Below are positions 1 through 8,708 of a stretch of DNA of 64,000 nucleotides, piece by piece. A model generated the notes under the pieces. The model worked only from the letters and a program-made list of their open reading frames with translations, searched no databases and was not told where the DNA came from. The stretch is taken from NCBI RefSeq assembly GCF_009557055.1, contig NZ_CP045649.1:901001-965000 (forward strand). The letters are read 5' to 3'. This stretch comes from Nocardioides sp. dk884. GTDB lineage: Bacteria; Actinomycetota; Actinomycetes; Propionibacteriales; Nocardioidaceae. Numbering within the stretch: position 1 is the stretch's first letter; each line of letters opens with the position of its first letter. A program made the position numbers and the translations under genes.

Positions 1-154
1 CGTGGACCAGCCGGGGGCGGAAGCGCTTGCCGCCGCGGCCCGCGTCGAGCAGGGCCGTGGCCAGCAGCGCGATGTCGGCGGGCGGTTCGGCGGTCGTGGC
101 GGGGGCGACCCGGCGCTCGAGGGTCGCGGCGCCGGCCACTCGCTTGCCGCTCAT
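1..154 (-). CDS. Polyprenyl (isoprenyl diphosphate) synthetase, N-terminal fragment
   Basis: Only the first 51 codons lie in the window; the gene runs off the left edge. The visible segment contains GRGGKRFRP, matching the conserved GGKR(L/F)RP start of trans-isoprenyl diphosphate synthases, which binds the isopentenyl diphosphate pyrophosphate. The ATG (152-154) overlaps the TGA of idi (151-153) as ATGA, so the two are translationally coupled. This fits: idi makes dimethylallyl diphosphate and the synthetase elongates it. Chain length (C15, C20 or longer) cannot be judged because both DDxxD motifs lie outside the window. Confidence 0.8.
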   Translation of the reverse strand, partial: MSGKRVAGAATLERRVAPATTAEPPADIALLATALLDAGRGGKRFRPRLVH

Positions 155-735
155 CGCGACACCGCCGCCCAGCCGGCTGCACGGAGCCGGGGCACCTGCA
201 GCGCCAGCCACGGGCTGAGCGCCCAGGGCGCCGCGTCGAGCGCCGCGTGCAGCTCCGCGTCGCTGATCCAGCGGGTCTCCTCGACCTCGTCGGGGTTCGG
301 TGCCGGGGTGCCGGTGGTGCGTGCGGTCCACACCGGGCAGATCTCGTTCTCGACCAGCCCGCCGGCGTCGACGGCGCGGTAGCGGAAGTCCGGCACGACC
401 TCCTCGAGGTCGGTGACCTCGAGCCCGAGCTCGTGCGCGGCGTAGCGGCGGATCGTGTCGGCCACCTCCTCGCCGGGGCGCTGGTGGCCGCAGAAGGAGT
501 TCGTCCACACCCCGGGCCAGGTGCGCTTGGTGACCGCGCGACGGGTCAGCAGCAGCCGGCCGTCGTCGTCGCGGACGTAGCAGGAGAACGCCAGGTGCAA
601 CGGGGTGTCCTCGGTGTGCACGGTGGCGCGGGGCGTGGTGCCGCAGGGGGTGCCGTCGTCGTCGACGAGCACGACGAGGTCCTCGACCGCCACGCTCAGG
701 TCTGGGTCCGAGACCGCCTGGTTGGGTCGCTCCAC
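151..735 (-). CDS. idi: Isopentenyl-diphosphate delta-isomerase, type I
   Basis: 194 aa, normal length for type I IDI (Nudix fold, cytosolic), which interconverts isopentenyl and dimethylallyl diphosphate. The catalytic cysteine lies in TNSFCGH (Cys82) and the catalytic glutamate in VENEICPVW (Glu131), equivalent to Cys67 and Glu116 of the E. coli enzyme. The metal-binding histidines of the N-terminal half are present. The start is GTG at 735, preceded by GGAGGA about 7 nt upstream. It is coupled to the polyprenyl synthetase by a 4-nt overlap, forming an isoprenoid operon. Confidence 0.93.
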   Translation of the reverse strand: MERPNQAVSDPDLSVAVEDLVVLVDDDGTPCGTTPRATVHTEDTPLHLAFSCYVRDDDGRLLLTRRAVTKRTWPGVWTNSFCGHQRPGEEVADTIRRYAAHELGLEVTDLEEVVPDFRYRAVDAGGLVENEICPVWTARTTGTPAPNPDEVEETRWISDAELHAALDAAPWALSPWLALQVPRLRAAGWAAVSR

Positions 736-929
736 CGGCGCTTCCTCCCGCTCGTGTCACCTATGTCGCCCGGCGAGCTCCTGGCCTGCACGGGTGCTCC
801 GGGTTCGGAGCCGTGCGGGATCTGGATTGGTCGGGTCGTGACGTGGTCTGGACAGCTGCTCCACGCCGGTCTCCCGGGGCCGTGTGACGCGAGTGACGCT
901 ACCGGTCGCCACGCCTGTGCGCGAGGGGC

Positions 930-1694
930 TCAGCGGGACAGCGGACCCAGGACCGTCAGCGTCGCGCCGGCGGGGTCGGCGATCGCGCACATGCGTCCGT
1001 ACGCCGTGTCCTGCGGCGGCACCAGGACGCTGCCCCCGAGCTCGGCAGCGCGGGCGGCGGCAGCGTCGGCGTCGGGGACCTCGATGTAGACCCGCCAGCC
1101 GAGCTCCTGGTCCTCGGCGGCGGCGCCGTCCATGATCCCCACCCGGGCCTCCTGGTCCTTGCCGACGGTGGAGTAGCGGAAGTCGTCGGTGTCGCTCACG
1201 GCGTGCAGGTCCCACCCGAAGGTGTCGCGGTAGAACGCCGAGGAGTCCCCGAAGCGCGCGGTGAGCAGCTCGAACCAGGCGGGGGCCCCGGCCTCGGTGA
1301 TCGCCGAGAAGCCGGGGTGGGAGATCGGCTGCCACAGGCCGATGCCGTGACCCTGGGGGTCGGTGAGGAAGCCCATGTGGCCGGCGTCGCCGACCTGCAT
1401 CGGTCCGGCGACCGCCGTGGCGCCGTGGTCGGCCGCCCGCTCCATCGTCGCGGCGAGGTCGTCGCTGTGCAGGTAGACCGACCAGGCGGCCGGCCCCATC
1501 GAGCCCCCGGCGTTGTCCATGCACCCGGCCACCGGCAGGCCGTCGTGGAGGAACATGAAGTAGCCGGCGAACTCCTCGCTGGCCTCGCCGGCGCGCCAGC
1601 CGAACAGCTCGCCGTAGAACTCGCGGGCCTGGTCGGTGTCGGAGGTGAACAGCTCGATCCAGCTCGGCTGACCGGCGGTCGGGGTGGTGCGCAT
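930..1694 (-). CDS. VOC superfamily protein with two glyoxalase-like domains
   Basis: 254 aa with two tandem vicinal-oxygen-chelate modules. The first starts at SWIELFTSD and the second at AWFELLTAR (about residue 137). Each has the 'Ware/FYgelFGW' strand typical of the actinobacterial 27-kDa antigen/hydroxylase-like VOC group. VOC proteins are metal-dependent enzymes or resistance proteins; the substrate cannot be told from sequence. It is separated from idi by about 195 bp with no gene and is divergent from the MFS exporter at 1835, so a role in detoxification is possible but only contextual. Confidence 0.82.
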   Translation of the reverse strand: MRTTPTAGQPSWIELFTSDTDQAREFYGELFGWRAGEASEEFAGYFMFLHDGLPVAGCMDNAGGSMGPAAWSVYLHSDDLAATMERAADHGATAVAGPMQVGDAGHMGFLTDPQGHGIGLWQPISHPGFSAITEAGAPAWFELLTARFGDSSAFYRDTFGWDLHAVSDTDDFRYSTVGKDQEARVGIMDGAAAEDQELGWRVYIEVPDADAAAARAAELGGSVLVPPQDTAYGRMCAIADPAGATLTVLGPLSR

Positions 1695-1834
1695 CGCGGG
1701 CTCCTCGGGGGTGGTCGGGTGGCTGCTCCTACCGACCCGCGCCGGTGCGAGAACTCATTGCCCGGCTGGGATACTTCGCCGGGCGCGCCGCGTCGGCCCG
1801 CCGAGCCGCCCTCCTCACAGCCCAGGACCTCCCG

Positions 1835-3391
1835 TTGCCCCAGACCCCGCCGACCGCCCCTGCCAGCGCGACGGCTGAGGTGTCAGCGGCCCGCCGCTGG
1901 GCCTCGCTCGCGGTGCTCTCGGCCAGCCTGCTGGTGGTCACGATGGACCTCACGATCCTCAACGTGGCGCTGCCCGACCTCGCCGCCGACCTGCGGCCCT
2001 CGGCGACCGAGCAGCTGTGGATCGTCGACGTCTACTCCCTGGCGCTGGCCGGGCTGCTGATCTCGATGAGCGCCCTGGCCGACAGGTGGGGACGCCGGCT
2101 GGTGCTGCTGACCGGCTTCGCGGTGTTCGGCGGCGCGTCCGCGGCCGTGCTGCTGGTGGACAGCCCGGCCGAGGTGATCGCCGCACGGGCACTGCTCGGC
2201 GTCGGCGGCGCGATGATCATGCCGACCACGCTGTCGCTGCTGCGCTCGGTCTTCACCGACCCGGGGGAGCGGGCGACCGCGCTCGGCGTGTGGGCGGCGG
2301 TCTCGGCGATCGGCGCCGCCGTCGGTCCGATCGTCGGCGGCGCGTTGCTCGAGCACTTCTCCTGGCACGCGGCGTTCCTGGTCAACGTGCCGCTGATGCT
2401 GGGCGCGATCCTCGCGGGAGCGCTGATCCTGCCCGAGGCCCGCGACCCGCAGCCGGGCCCGTGGGACCTGGTGGCCACGGTGCTCTCGGTCGGCGGCATG
2501 GTCGGGCTGGTCTGGGCGATCAAGCGCTTCGCCGAGGAGACCAGCCTGCTCGACCCGCTGGGCTGGGCGAGCCTGGTGCTCGCGGTCGCGCTGCTCGTCG
2601 CGTTCGTGCGGCGGTGCCTGCGCGCGGAGTCGCCGCTGTTCGACGTACGCCTGTTCGCCGGGCGCTCCTTCACCGCGGGCGTGGTCGCGGCGCTGAGCGC
2701 GATGTTCGCGATGGCGGCGCTCCTGTTGCTGCTCGCCCAGTGGCTGCAGCTGGTCGAGGGGCACGCGCCGCTCGCGGCCGGGGTGCACCTGCTGCCGATC
2801 GCCGGGGGCGGCCTGGTCGCGTCACTGCTGGCGCCCGCGCTGGCGAAGCGGATCGGCGCCCGGGTGGTGCTGTCCGGCGGGCTCGCGGTGGCCGGTCTCG
2901 GCGCGGTCGCACTGGGTGCGGTCCCCGGCGAGCTCACCTACCTCACGGCGGCGGTCGCGATGGCGCTCGCCGGTGCCGGCGCCGGGTCGCTGGCGATCGC
3001 CTCGGCGATGATCATGGCCGGCTCCCCGCCGGAGCGCGCCGGCAGCGCCGCCGCCGCGGAGGAGACCGCCTACGACCTCGGCACCGTGCTCGGCGTCGCG
3101 GTGCTCGGCAGCCTGGCCGCGGTGGTCTACCGCTCCCGCCTCGACACCGCCGACCTGCGCGCGGCCGGGCTGCCGGCCGAGCTCGAGGCGCAGGCCGAGG
3201 ACTCCCTCGGCGGCGCGGTCGCGGTCGCCGACGCCGCGGACCTTCCCGGGCTCGCGACCCGGGCCGCCGAGGCGTTCACCGAGTCGCTGGCCACGACCGG
3301 CCTGGTCGGCGGGACGCTGATGCTCGCGGCCGCGGTCGTCGTCTACCTCACCGCGCCCGCCGACCTCGACATCACCGTGCAGCAGCACTGA
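1835..3391 (+). CDS. MFS transporter, DHA2 (QacA/SmvA/EmrB-like) drug:H+ antiporter
   Basis: Integral membrane exporter of about 518 aa with some 14 predicted membrane helices, as in DHA2 proteins. Visible motifs are TMDLTILNVALPDL in helix 1, the motif A loop ADRWGRR after helix 2, and motif C-like GxxxGPxxGG in 'AVGPIVGGAL' in helix 5. The start chosen is TTG at 1835, with AGGA 8 nt upstream and 22 residues before helix 1. A longer frame opens at GTG 1745 but its extra N-terminus is Arg/Ala-rich and lacks a ribosome site. It is convergent with ku. The substrate is unknown; quaternary amines and biocides are typical of the family. Confidence 0.88.
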   Translation: MPQTPPTAPASATAEVSAARRWASLAVLSASLLVVTMDLTILNVALPDLAADLRPSATEQLWIVDVYSLALAGLLISMSALADRWGRRLVLLTGFAVFGGASAAVLLVDSPAEVIAARALLGVGGAMIMPTTLSLLRSVFTDPGERATALGVWAAVSAIGAAVGPIVGGALLEHFSWHAAFLVNVPLMLGAILAGALILPEARDPQPGPWDLVATVLSVGGMVGLVWAIKRFAEETSLLDPLGWASLVLAVALLVAFVRRCLRAESPLFDVRLFAGRSFTAGVVAALSAMFAMAALLLLLAQWLQLVEGHAPLAAGVHLLPIAGGGLVASLLAPALAKRIGARVVLSGGLAVAGLGAVALGAVPGELTYLTAAVAMALAGAGAGSLAIASAMIMAGSPPERAGSAAAAEETAYDLGTVLGVAVLGSLAAVVYRSRLDTADLRAAGLPAELEAQAEDSLGGAVAVADAADLPGLATRAAEAFTESLATTGLVGGTLMLAAAVVVYLTAPADLDITVQQH

Positions 3392-3400
3392 GACCGGACG

Positions 3401-4417
3401 TCAGCTCGCCTTGCGGGCCGTCGTCTTCTTGGCGCTCTTGGCCGTGCTCTTCTTGGCCGGGGCCTTCTTCTCCGTGCTCTTCGCTGCCGGCTTCTTCGCT
3501 GCCGGCTTCTTCGCTGCCGTCTTCTTGGTCGCGGTCTTCTTGGTGGTGCTCGAGGAGGTCTTCTTCGCCGTGCCGGCCTTCTTCGTGGCGGAGCGGCTCT
3601 CCTCAGCCTCGTCGGTGTCGTCGGTGTCGTCGGGGACGGCCTCGCCGCGGCCCTTCTTCGCGGCGTCGACCGAGCGCTGCAGGGCGGCCAGCAGGTCGAC
3701 GACCTCGCCGGAGGACTTGGTGGAGGTGGGCGTGCGCTGCACCTCACCGCCCTCGACCTTGGCCTTGACGACCGCCTCGACCGCCTCGGCGTAGTCGTCC
3801 TCGAACTCGGCCGGGTCGAAGTCGCCCGCGAGGGTCTCGACCAGCATGGTGGCCATCTTGACCTCGGCGGGCTTGACCTCGCCGGACTCGACGTTGAAGT
3901 CGGGGGTGCGGACCTCGTCGGGCCACATCATCGTCTGCAGCACGATCACGTCGTCGCGCACCCGCAGCACCGCCACCGACGTGCGCTGGCGCAGCGCGAC
4001 GGTCACCACGGCCATCCGGTCGGCGTCGAGCAGGGCCTGGCGCAGCAGCGCGTACGGCTTCGCGCCGGACTTCTCGGGCTCGAGGTAGTAGGACTTCTCG
4101 AACATCATCGGGTCGATCTGGTCGCTCGGCACGAACTTCTCCACCGAGATCTCCCGCGAGGAGGTCGAGGGCAGCTCGGCGAGGTCCGCGTCGTCGAGGA
4201 TGACCATCTCGCCGTCCTCGGTCTCATAGCCCTTGGCGATGTCGGCGTAGGGCACCTCCTCGCCGTCGAGGGCGCAGATCCGCTGGTAGCGGATCCGCCC
4301 GCCGTCCTTGGCGTGGACCTGCCGGAACGACACGTCGTGGGACTCCGTGGCGGCGTACAGCTTCACCGGCACGCTGACCAGGCCGAAGGAGACCGCGCCC
4401 TTCCAGATCGCTCGCAT
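3401..4417 (-). CDS. ku: Non-homologous end-joining DNA end-binding protein Ku
   Basis: 338 aa. Bacterial Ku is a homodimeric ring that threads onto DNA double-strand ends and recruits LigD. The N-terminus MRAIWKGAVSFGLVSVPVKLY is diagnostic, followed by the beta-barrel core to about residue 250. The C-terminal 80 residues are a lysine/alanine repeat tail (units such as KKPAAKK) resembling histone H1, known in actinobacterial Ku to bind DNA and tune end-joining. A GATACT box lies 8 nt before the ATG, compatible with leaderless transcription. The split LigD genes lie 3.4 kb away on the other strand. Confidence 0.95.
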   Translation of the reverse strand: MRAIWKGAVSFGLVSVPVKLYAATESHDVSFRQVHAKDGGRIRYQRICALDGEEVPYADIAKGYETEDGEMVILDDADLAELPSTSSREISVEKFVPSDQIDPMMFEKSYYLEPEKSGAKPYALLRQALLDADRMAVVTVALRQRTSVAVLRVRDDVIVLQTMMWPDEVRTPDFNVESGEVKPAEVKMATMLVETLAGDFDPAEFEDDYAEAVEAVVKAKVEGGEVQRTPTSTKSSGEVVDLLAALQRSVDAAKKGRGEAVPDDTDDTDEAEESRSATKKAGTAKKTSSSTTKKTATKKTAAKKPAAKKPAAKSTEKKAPAKKSTAKSAKKTTARKAS

Positions 4418-4425
4418 GCGTCCTC

Positions 4426-4431
4426 AGTATC
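4426..4431 (-). promoter_or_regulatory. -10 box of ku (leaderless type)
   Basis: GATACT on the minus strand, 8 nt upstream of the ku ATG, in the 28-bp gap after the SDR stop codon. It would let ku be transcribed separately from the upstream SDR operon. No clear -35 is visible. Confidence 0.45.
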
Positions 4432-4436
4432 CGCAC

Positions 4437-5408
4437 TCAGCCCGATCGACGCATCCGCCACGCCTCGAACGCCTCGGCCGAGGTGCGCGAGGGGACGTAG
4501 CCGAACACGTCCTTGAGCCGATCGTTGGCCAGCACCGGGCGGTAGCGCAGGAACCGCGTCTGCTCCGGGCCGTACGCCGTGAGCCCGAGCCGGCTCCCGA
4601 CGGCGAGGGCGGCGCGGACCACCGACTCGGGCACGGCGAGCACCGGGCGGCCCAGTCGTGCGGCGATCTCGTCGATGCTCAGCGCGCCGTCGCCGGCGAC
4701 GTTGAAGATGCCGGTGACCGGGCCGGTGACGGCCCGCTCGATGATCGCGACGACGTCGGTGTCCCAGATGAAGACGAAGGGGGAGTCCGCGCCGCGGATC
4801 TTCAGCAGCCGCCGCTTCTCGAACAGTGCGGTGATCTGGTTGTCGACGCGCTCGCCGAGGATGGTGCCGATGCGCAGCACCACCTGCTCCAGCTCGGGGT
4901 GGGTCGCGCGCAGCTCGGCGAGCATCTCCTCGACCTGGCGCTTGTGGTCGCTGTAGGCGAACTCCACGTTGCCGCGCACCGGGTCGTCCTCGGTCACCCA
5001 GCCGCCGTGGGCCGCGCCGTTGTCGGGGTGGTAGCCGTATGCCGCGCCGCTGGAGGAGACCACGACGCGGCGTACTCCCGCGGCGAGGCAGGCGTCGAGC
5101 ACGTGACGGGTGCCGTCGACGTCGACGGCCCGCTCCCGCTCGCGCGAGGAGTCCTTGCCCGGGGTGACGATCGAGGCGAGGTGCACCACGACGTCCGGGG
5201 AGGCCTCCTTGACGCCGGTGAGCACGCCGGCCCGGTCGGTGACGTCGAGGACCACGTGGTCGACCCCGGGGACCGGTGTGGCCGGCGCCCGCAGGTCGGC
5301 GCTGGTGACCCGGTGCCCGGCCTCGGCCAGGCCGCGCACGACCGAGGAGCCGAGGAAGCCGCTGCCGCCGGTGACCAGCACGGCGAGAGGGGTGGTCGGG
5401 GTGCTCAT
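4437..5408 (-). CDS. NAD(P)-dependent epimerase/dehydratase (extended SDR)
   Basis: 323 aa from the ATG at 5408. N-terminal Rossmann motif VTGGSGFLGSSVV (TGxxGxxG), then DVTD, an SSSGAAYG segment and a YxxxK pair in 'YSDHKRQ', as in extended short-chain dehydrogenases acting on nucleotide sugars or steroid-like substrates. The start overlaps the TGA of the BASS transporter gene as ATGA; a longer frame reaching 5498 would run into that gene and is rejected. It is last in a three-gene coupled operon (flavin monooxygenase, BASS transporter, SDR), suggesting uptake and oxidation/reduction of an organic acid or steroid-like compound; the substrate is inferred only. Confidence 0.85.
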   Translation of the reverse strand: MSTPTTPLAVLVTGGSGFLGSSVVRGLAEAGHRVTSADLRAPATPVPGVDHVVLDVTDRAGVLTGVKEASPDVVVHLASIVTPGKDSSRERERAVDVDGTRHVLDACLAAGVRRVVVSSSGAAYGYHPDNGAAHGGWVTEDDPVRGNVEFAYSDHKRQVEEMLAELRATHPELEQVVLRIGTILGERVDNQITALFEKRRLLKIRGADSPFVFIWDTDVVAIIERAVTGPVTGIFNVAGDGALSIDEIAARLGRPVLAVPESVVRAALAVGSRLGLTAYGPEQTRFLRYRPVLANDRLKDVFGYVPSRTSAEAFEAWRMRRSG

Positions 5409-6352
5409 GCGGCCTCCAGTTCGCTGGTACGACGGGTGCTGCGGGTGCGCCACCACTGGGCGACGGCGAGCCCGGCGATGATGTCCCAGATGCCCCACCA
5501 GGCGGCGACCAGCGCCATCCCGCCGAGGCCGTCGAAGTAGGTGAAGACCAGCAGCAGGCCGAGGCCGGCGTTGCGGATGCCGACCTCGAAGGTCATCGCC
5601 TGGGTGCTCGGCTCGGGCAGCCGGGTGGCCCGGGCGATGCCGTAGCCCAGCAGCAGGGCGAGGGCGTCGTGGAGGAACACCGCGAGCAGCACGATGCCGA
5701 TGTAGTCGACGAAGATGTCCCAGTTGTTGGCGACCCCGATGAGGATCACGCCGCCGAGGGCGAGGAACGACAGCGGGCCGATGACCCGGTGTCCCACCGC
5801 GGCCACCCGCGGCCAGAGCCGGGCGATGGTGATGCCGGCGACGAACGGGACACCGATCACGAACGCGATCTCGGAGAGCATGTCGAGCGCGGAGAGGTCG
5901 ATGTCGCGCAGCAGGTCGTCGCCGGTGGGGTGCAGCGAGCCCCAGAACGCCATGTTGATCGGCATCAGGAAGATCGCCAGCACGTTGCCGATCGCGGTCA
6001 TCGACACCGACAGCGCGACGTCGCCGCCGGCGCGGTGGGTGAGGATGTTGGAGACGTTGCCGGGCGGGCAGCAGGCGACCAGGATCATCCCGAGCGCCAC
6101 CGAGCCGCGCACGTCGAGCAGCAGCGTGAGCGCGAAGGTGAGCGCGGGCAGCAGCAGGAACTGCGCGACCACGCCGATCGCGATGACCACGGGCCGGCGT
6201 ACGGCGGCGGCGAAGTCGGCGAGCCGGGTGTCCAGGGCGATGCCGAAGAGGATCGCGCCGATCACGATCTTCAGCGTCGTCAGCGACCCCTCCTCGAAGG
6301 CGATCCGGATGTTGTCCACGTCGGTGGCCAGGACGGTGAGGGTCGGGCTCAT
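5405..6352 (-). CDS. Bile acid:sodium symporter (BASS) family transporter
   Basis: 315 aa, about nine to ten membrane helices. Family signatures CCPPGNVSNILT (helix 4, Na+ site region) and FEVGIRNAGLG (helix 9) are present, the crossing motifs that bind sodium and substrate in BASS proteins. It overlaps both neighbours by 4 nt (ATGA), so it is co-translated with the flavin monooxygenase upstream and the SDR downstream. Bacterial BASS members carry bile acids, pantoate or other organic anions; the true substrate is unknown. Confidence 0.9.
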   Translation of the reverse strand: MSPTLTVLATDVDNIRIAFEEGSLTTLKIVIGAILFGIALDTRLADFAAAVRRPVVIAIGVVAQFLLLPALTFALTLLLDVRGSVALGMILVACCPPGNVSNILTHRAGGDVALSVSMTAIGNVLAIFLMPINMAFWGSLHPTGDDLLRDIDLSALDMLSEIAFVIGVPFVAGITIARLWPRVAAVGHRVIGPLSFLALGGVILIGVANNWDIFVDYIGIVLLAVFLHDALALLLGYGIARATRLPEPSTQAMTFEVGIRNAGLGLLLVFTYFDGLGGMALVAAWWGIWDIIAGLAVAQWWRTRSTRRTSELEAA

Positions 6353-7665
6353 GCGGGCGCTCCCAGTGGCTGGATCAGTGACTCGATCTCGGCGCGCACC
6401 GCGGAGCGGTAGGCGTCCTTGTTGACGTAGTAGGACATCCGCTCCAGCCCGAGGTAGCGGTAGCCGCCGGACAGGTCGGGGCGCGGGCCGGCAGCGCGGG
6501 CGTCGAGCGCCGCGGCGGCCGCCGGGTCCTGGCTGCGGGCCCGCAGGTACGCCGCGACCAGCTCGGCCTGCTCGTAGCGGCCCTGCCAGCCGATGCCGGA
6601 GGCCTCGATCATGCCGAGCACGAACAGGTCGGGGTGCGCGGGGCTGAAGATGTTGAGGTAGAGGTCCGGGGCGGTGCCGGGTCCGGCCCAGCGCAGCAGC
6701 GCGGGGTCCAGGAACGGGTAGTGCAGCCGGTAGCCGGTCGCCAGCACCACCAGGTCGTACGCCGCGCGCGAGCCGTCCTTGAACCGCACCCCGTCACCGT
6801 CGAGGCGCTCCACGTCGGGGCGCACGGTGATGTCGCCGTGGCCGAGGTGGTGCAGCACGAGTGAGTTCACCACCGGGTGCGACTCGTAGATCTTGTGGTC
6901 GGGGCGCGGCAGCCCGAAGCGCACCGGGTCGCCGGTGAACAGCTTGAGCACCCGCGAGTCGATGGCCTGCTTGAGCCGCGGCGGCAGCGGGCGGCCCTGG
7001 TTGAGGGTGTCGGCGGGGCGGCCTAGGACGTACTTGGGCACGAAGTGGTAGCCGCGGCGCACCGAGAGGTCGACCGAGGCGGCGTGGTGGACCGCGTCCA
7101 CGGCGATGTCGCAGCCGGAGTTGCCGGCGCCGATGACCAGCACCCGCTTGCCGGCGAACACCTGGGCGCGCTTGTAGGCGCTGGTGTGCAGCAGCTCGCC
7201 GTCGAAGCTGCCCGGCAGCGTCGGGATGTTCGGCTCGCTGAGGGTGCCGTTGGCGACCAGGACACCGGCGTGGTGGACCTCCCGCTCGCCGTCCGGCCCG
7301 GTGCTGGTGACCACCAGTCCGCCGTCGGGGTGCGGGGTGACCGCGGTGACCTCGGTGTGGAAGCGGAAGCCGCGGGTGAGGTCGAAGTGGTCGGCGAAGT
7401 CGCGGAAGTAGGCGAGCAGCTCGCGGTGCGAGGGGTAGTCGGCCACCTCGGCGCGCATCGGGAACTCGCGGAACTCGGTGGTGTGCTTGGAGGAGATGAG
7501 GTGCGCGGACTCATAGACCGTGCTGCGCGGGGCGTCGATGTCCCACAGCCCGCCGACGCCGGGGCCGAGCTCGTAGCCCTCCCACGGCAGCCCCTGGCGC
7601 TGCAGGTTGCGCGCGCCGGCCAGGCCGCTGGGTCCGGCGCCGATCACGGCGTAGGTCTGCTGCAC
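6349..7665 (-). CDS. Flavin-containing monooxygenase (FMO-like, class B)
   Basis: 438 aa FAD/NADPH enzyme. FAD fingerprint VIGAGPSGLAGARN at residues 7-20; NADPH fingerprint VLVIGAGNSGCDIA near residue 165; an FMO-type signature between them appears as FDGELLHTSAYK; ATGY ('LATGYRL') lies in the C-terminal part. The family adds one oxygen to N, S or carbonyl groups of small substrates. Start is GTG 7665 with AAGGGGG just upstream. It is first in the operon with the BASS transporter and SDR, and is divergent from the LigD ligase gene. Confidence 0.88.
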   Translation of the reverse strand: MQQTYAVIGAGPSGLAGARNLQRQGLPWEGYELGPGVGGLWDIDAPRSTVYESAHLISSKHTTEFREFPMRAEVADYPSHRELLAYFRDFADHFDLTRGFRFHTEVTAVTPHPDGGLVVTSTGPDGEREVHHAGVLVANGTLSEPNIPTLPGSFDGELLHTSAYKRAQVFAGKRVLVIGAGNSGCDIAVDAVHHAASVDLSVRRGYHFVPKYVLGRPADTLNQGRPLPPRLKQAIDSRVLKLFTGDPVRFGLPRPDHKIYESHPVVNSLVLHHLGHGDITVRPDVERLDGDGVRFKDGSRAAYDLVVLATGYRLHYPFLDPALLRWAGPGTAPDLYLNIFSPAHPDLFVLGMIEASGIGWQGRYEQAELVAAYLRARSQDPAAAAALDARAAGPRPDLSGGYRYLGLERMSYYVNKDAYRSAVRAEIESLIQPLGAPA

Positions 7666-7769
7666 GTGTCCCCCTTCGAGAAGTCGCCCGGACGGGCCGG
7701 AGGATTCTCGCCTAAGTCAGTCGATAAAGGGCAATTCGAGCGGCTGGGGCGATACGTCAAGATGACCGC

Positions 7770-8708
7770 ATGCGCCCGATGCTCGCCACGAAGACCGACC
7801 GGGTCCCGACCGGGGACGCATGGTCGCACGAGGTGAAGTGGGACGGGGTGCGAATCCTGGCCGATCTCAGAAGTGGTGCGGACGGGTCGCGACTGACCAG
7901 CCGCAACGACAACGACGTCACGATCGCCTGGCCCGACGTCGTGGGCAACGGTCCGGAGGCGGGGCGCGACCTGCTCGTGGACGGCGAGATCATCGCCCTC
8001 AATGAGCAGGGGCTGCCGGACTTCCGGGTGCTCCAGGACCGCATGCACGTGCGCCGCGCGACCAGCGCCGCCCGGCTGGCCACGAGCATCCCGGCGACCT
8101 TCATGGTCTTCGACCTGCTCCGCCTCGACGGCCGGGAGCTGGTCGAGGAGCCGCTCGAGCGGCGCCGCGAGCTGCTCGCCGGGCTCGCCGAGGCCGGCGA
8201 CCTCGGCTCCTGGCAGGCGCCCGCGTCGTACGACGACGGCGCGATGCTCCACGAGGCGACGCTCGCCCAGGGGCTGGAGGGCGTGGTGAGCAAGCGCCGC
8301 GACTCCCGCTACGTCTTCGGGCAGCGCAGCCCGCACTGGCTCAAGCTGGCCCACCGCCACCGGCACTCCTACGTGGTCGGCGGCTGGCGCCCGCAGGAGG
8401 GCACCAGCGACCGGCTCGCCGCGCTGCTGGTGGGGGAGCCGGGCGAGGGCGGGCTGCTCTACCGCGGCCGGGTCGGCAGCGGCATCGGGGCGAAGGTGAG
8501 CCGCCAGCTCGCCGAGCTGCTCGCCGGGCACACTCGCGCCGACAGCCCGTTCGACGACGAGGTGCCGCGCATCGACGCCCGCGGCACGGTCTGGGTCGAC
8601 CCGGTGCTGGTCATCGACGTCGACACCCACCACACCTCGCGCGCCCAGCGGCTGCGGCAGCCGTCGTATCAGGGGCTGCGCAGTGACCTGTCCCCGGAGG
8701 ACCTGTGA
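7770..8708 (+). CDS. ATP-dependent DNA ligase, LigD ligase domain as a separate protein
   Basis: 312 aa. Adenylation motif EVKWDGVR carries the nucleotide-accepting Lys23; further ligase motifs are LVDGEI, FMVFDLL, EGVVSKR and WLKLAHR, followed by an OB-fold. In mycobacteria these residues form the C-terminal part of a three-domain LigD; here the ligase stands alone and is translationally coupled (4-nt GTGA overlap) to the polymerase ORF. Together with Ku it gives a non-homologous end-joining kit. No 3'-phosphoesterase domain is encoded in the window. Confidence 0.9.
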   Translation: MRPMLATKTDRVPTGDAWSHEVKWDGVRILADLRSGADGSRLTSRNDNDVTIAWPDVVGNGPEAGRDLLVDGEIIALNEQGLPDFRVLQDRMHVRRATSAARLATSIPATFMVFDLLRLDGRELVEEPLERRRELLAGLAEAGDLGSWQAPASYDDGAMLHEATLAQGLEGVVSKRRDSRYVFGQRSPHWLKLAHRHRHSYVVGGWRPQEGTSDRLAALLVGEPGEGGLLYRGRVGSGIGAKVSRQLAELLAGHTRADSPFDDEVPRIDARGTVWVDPVLVIDVDTHHTSRAQRLRQPSYQGLRSDLSPEDL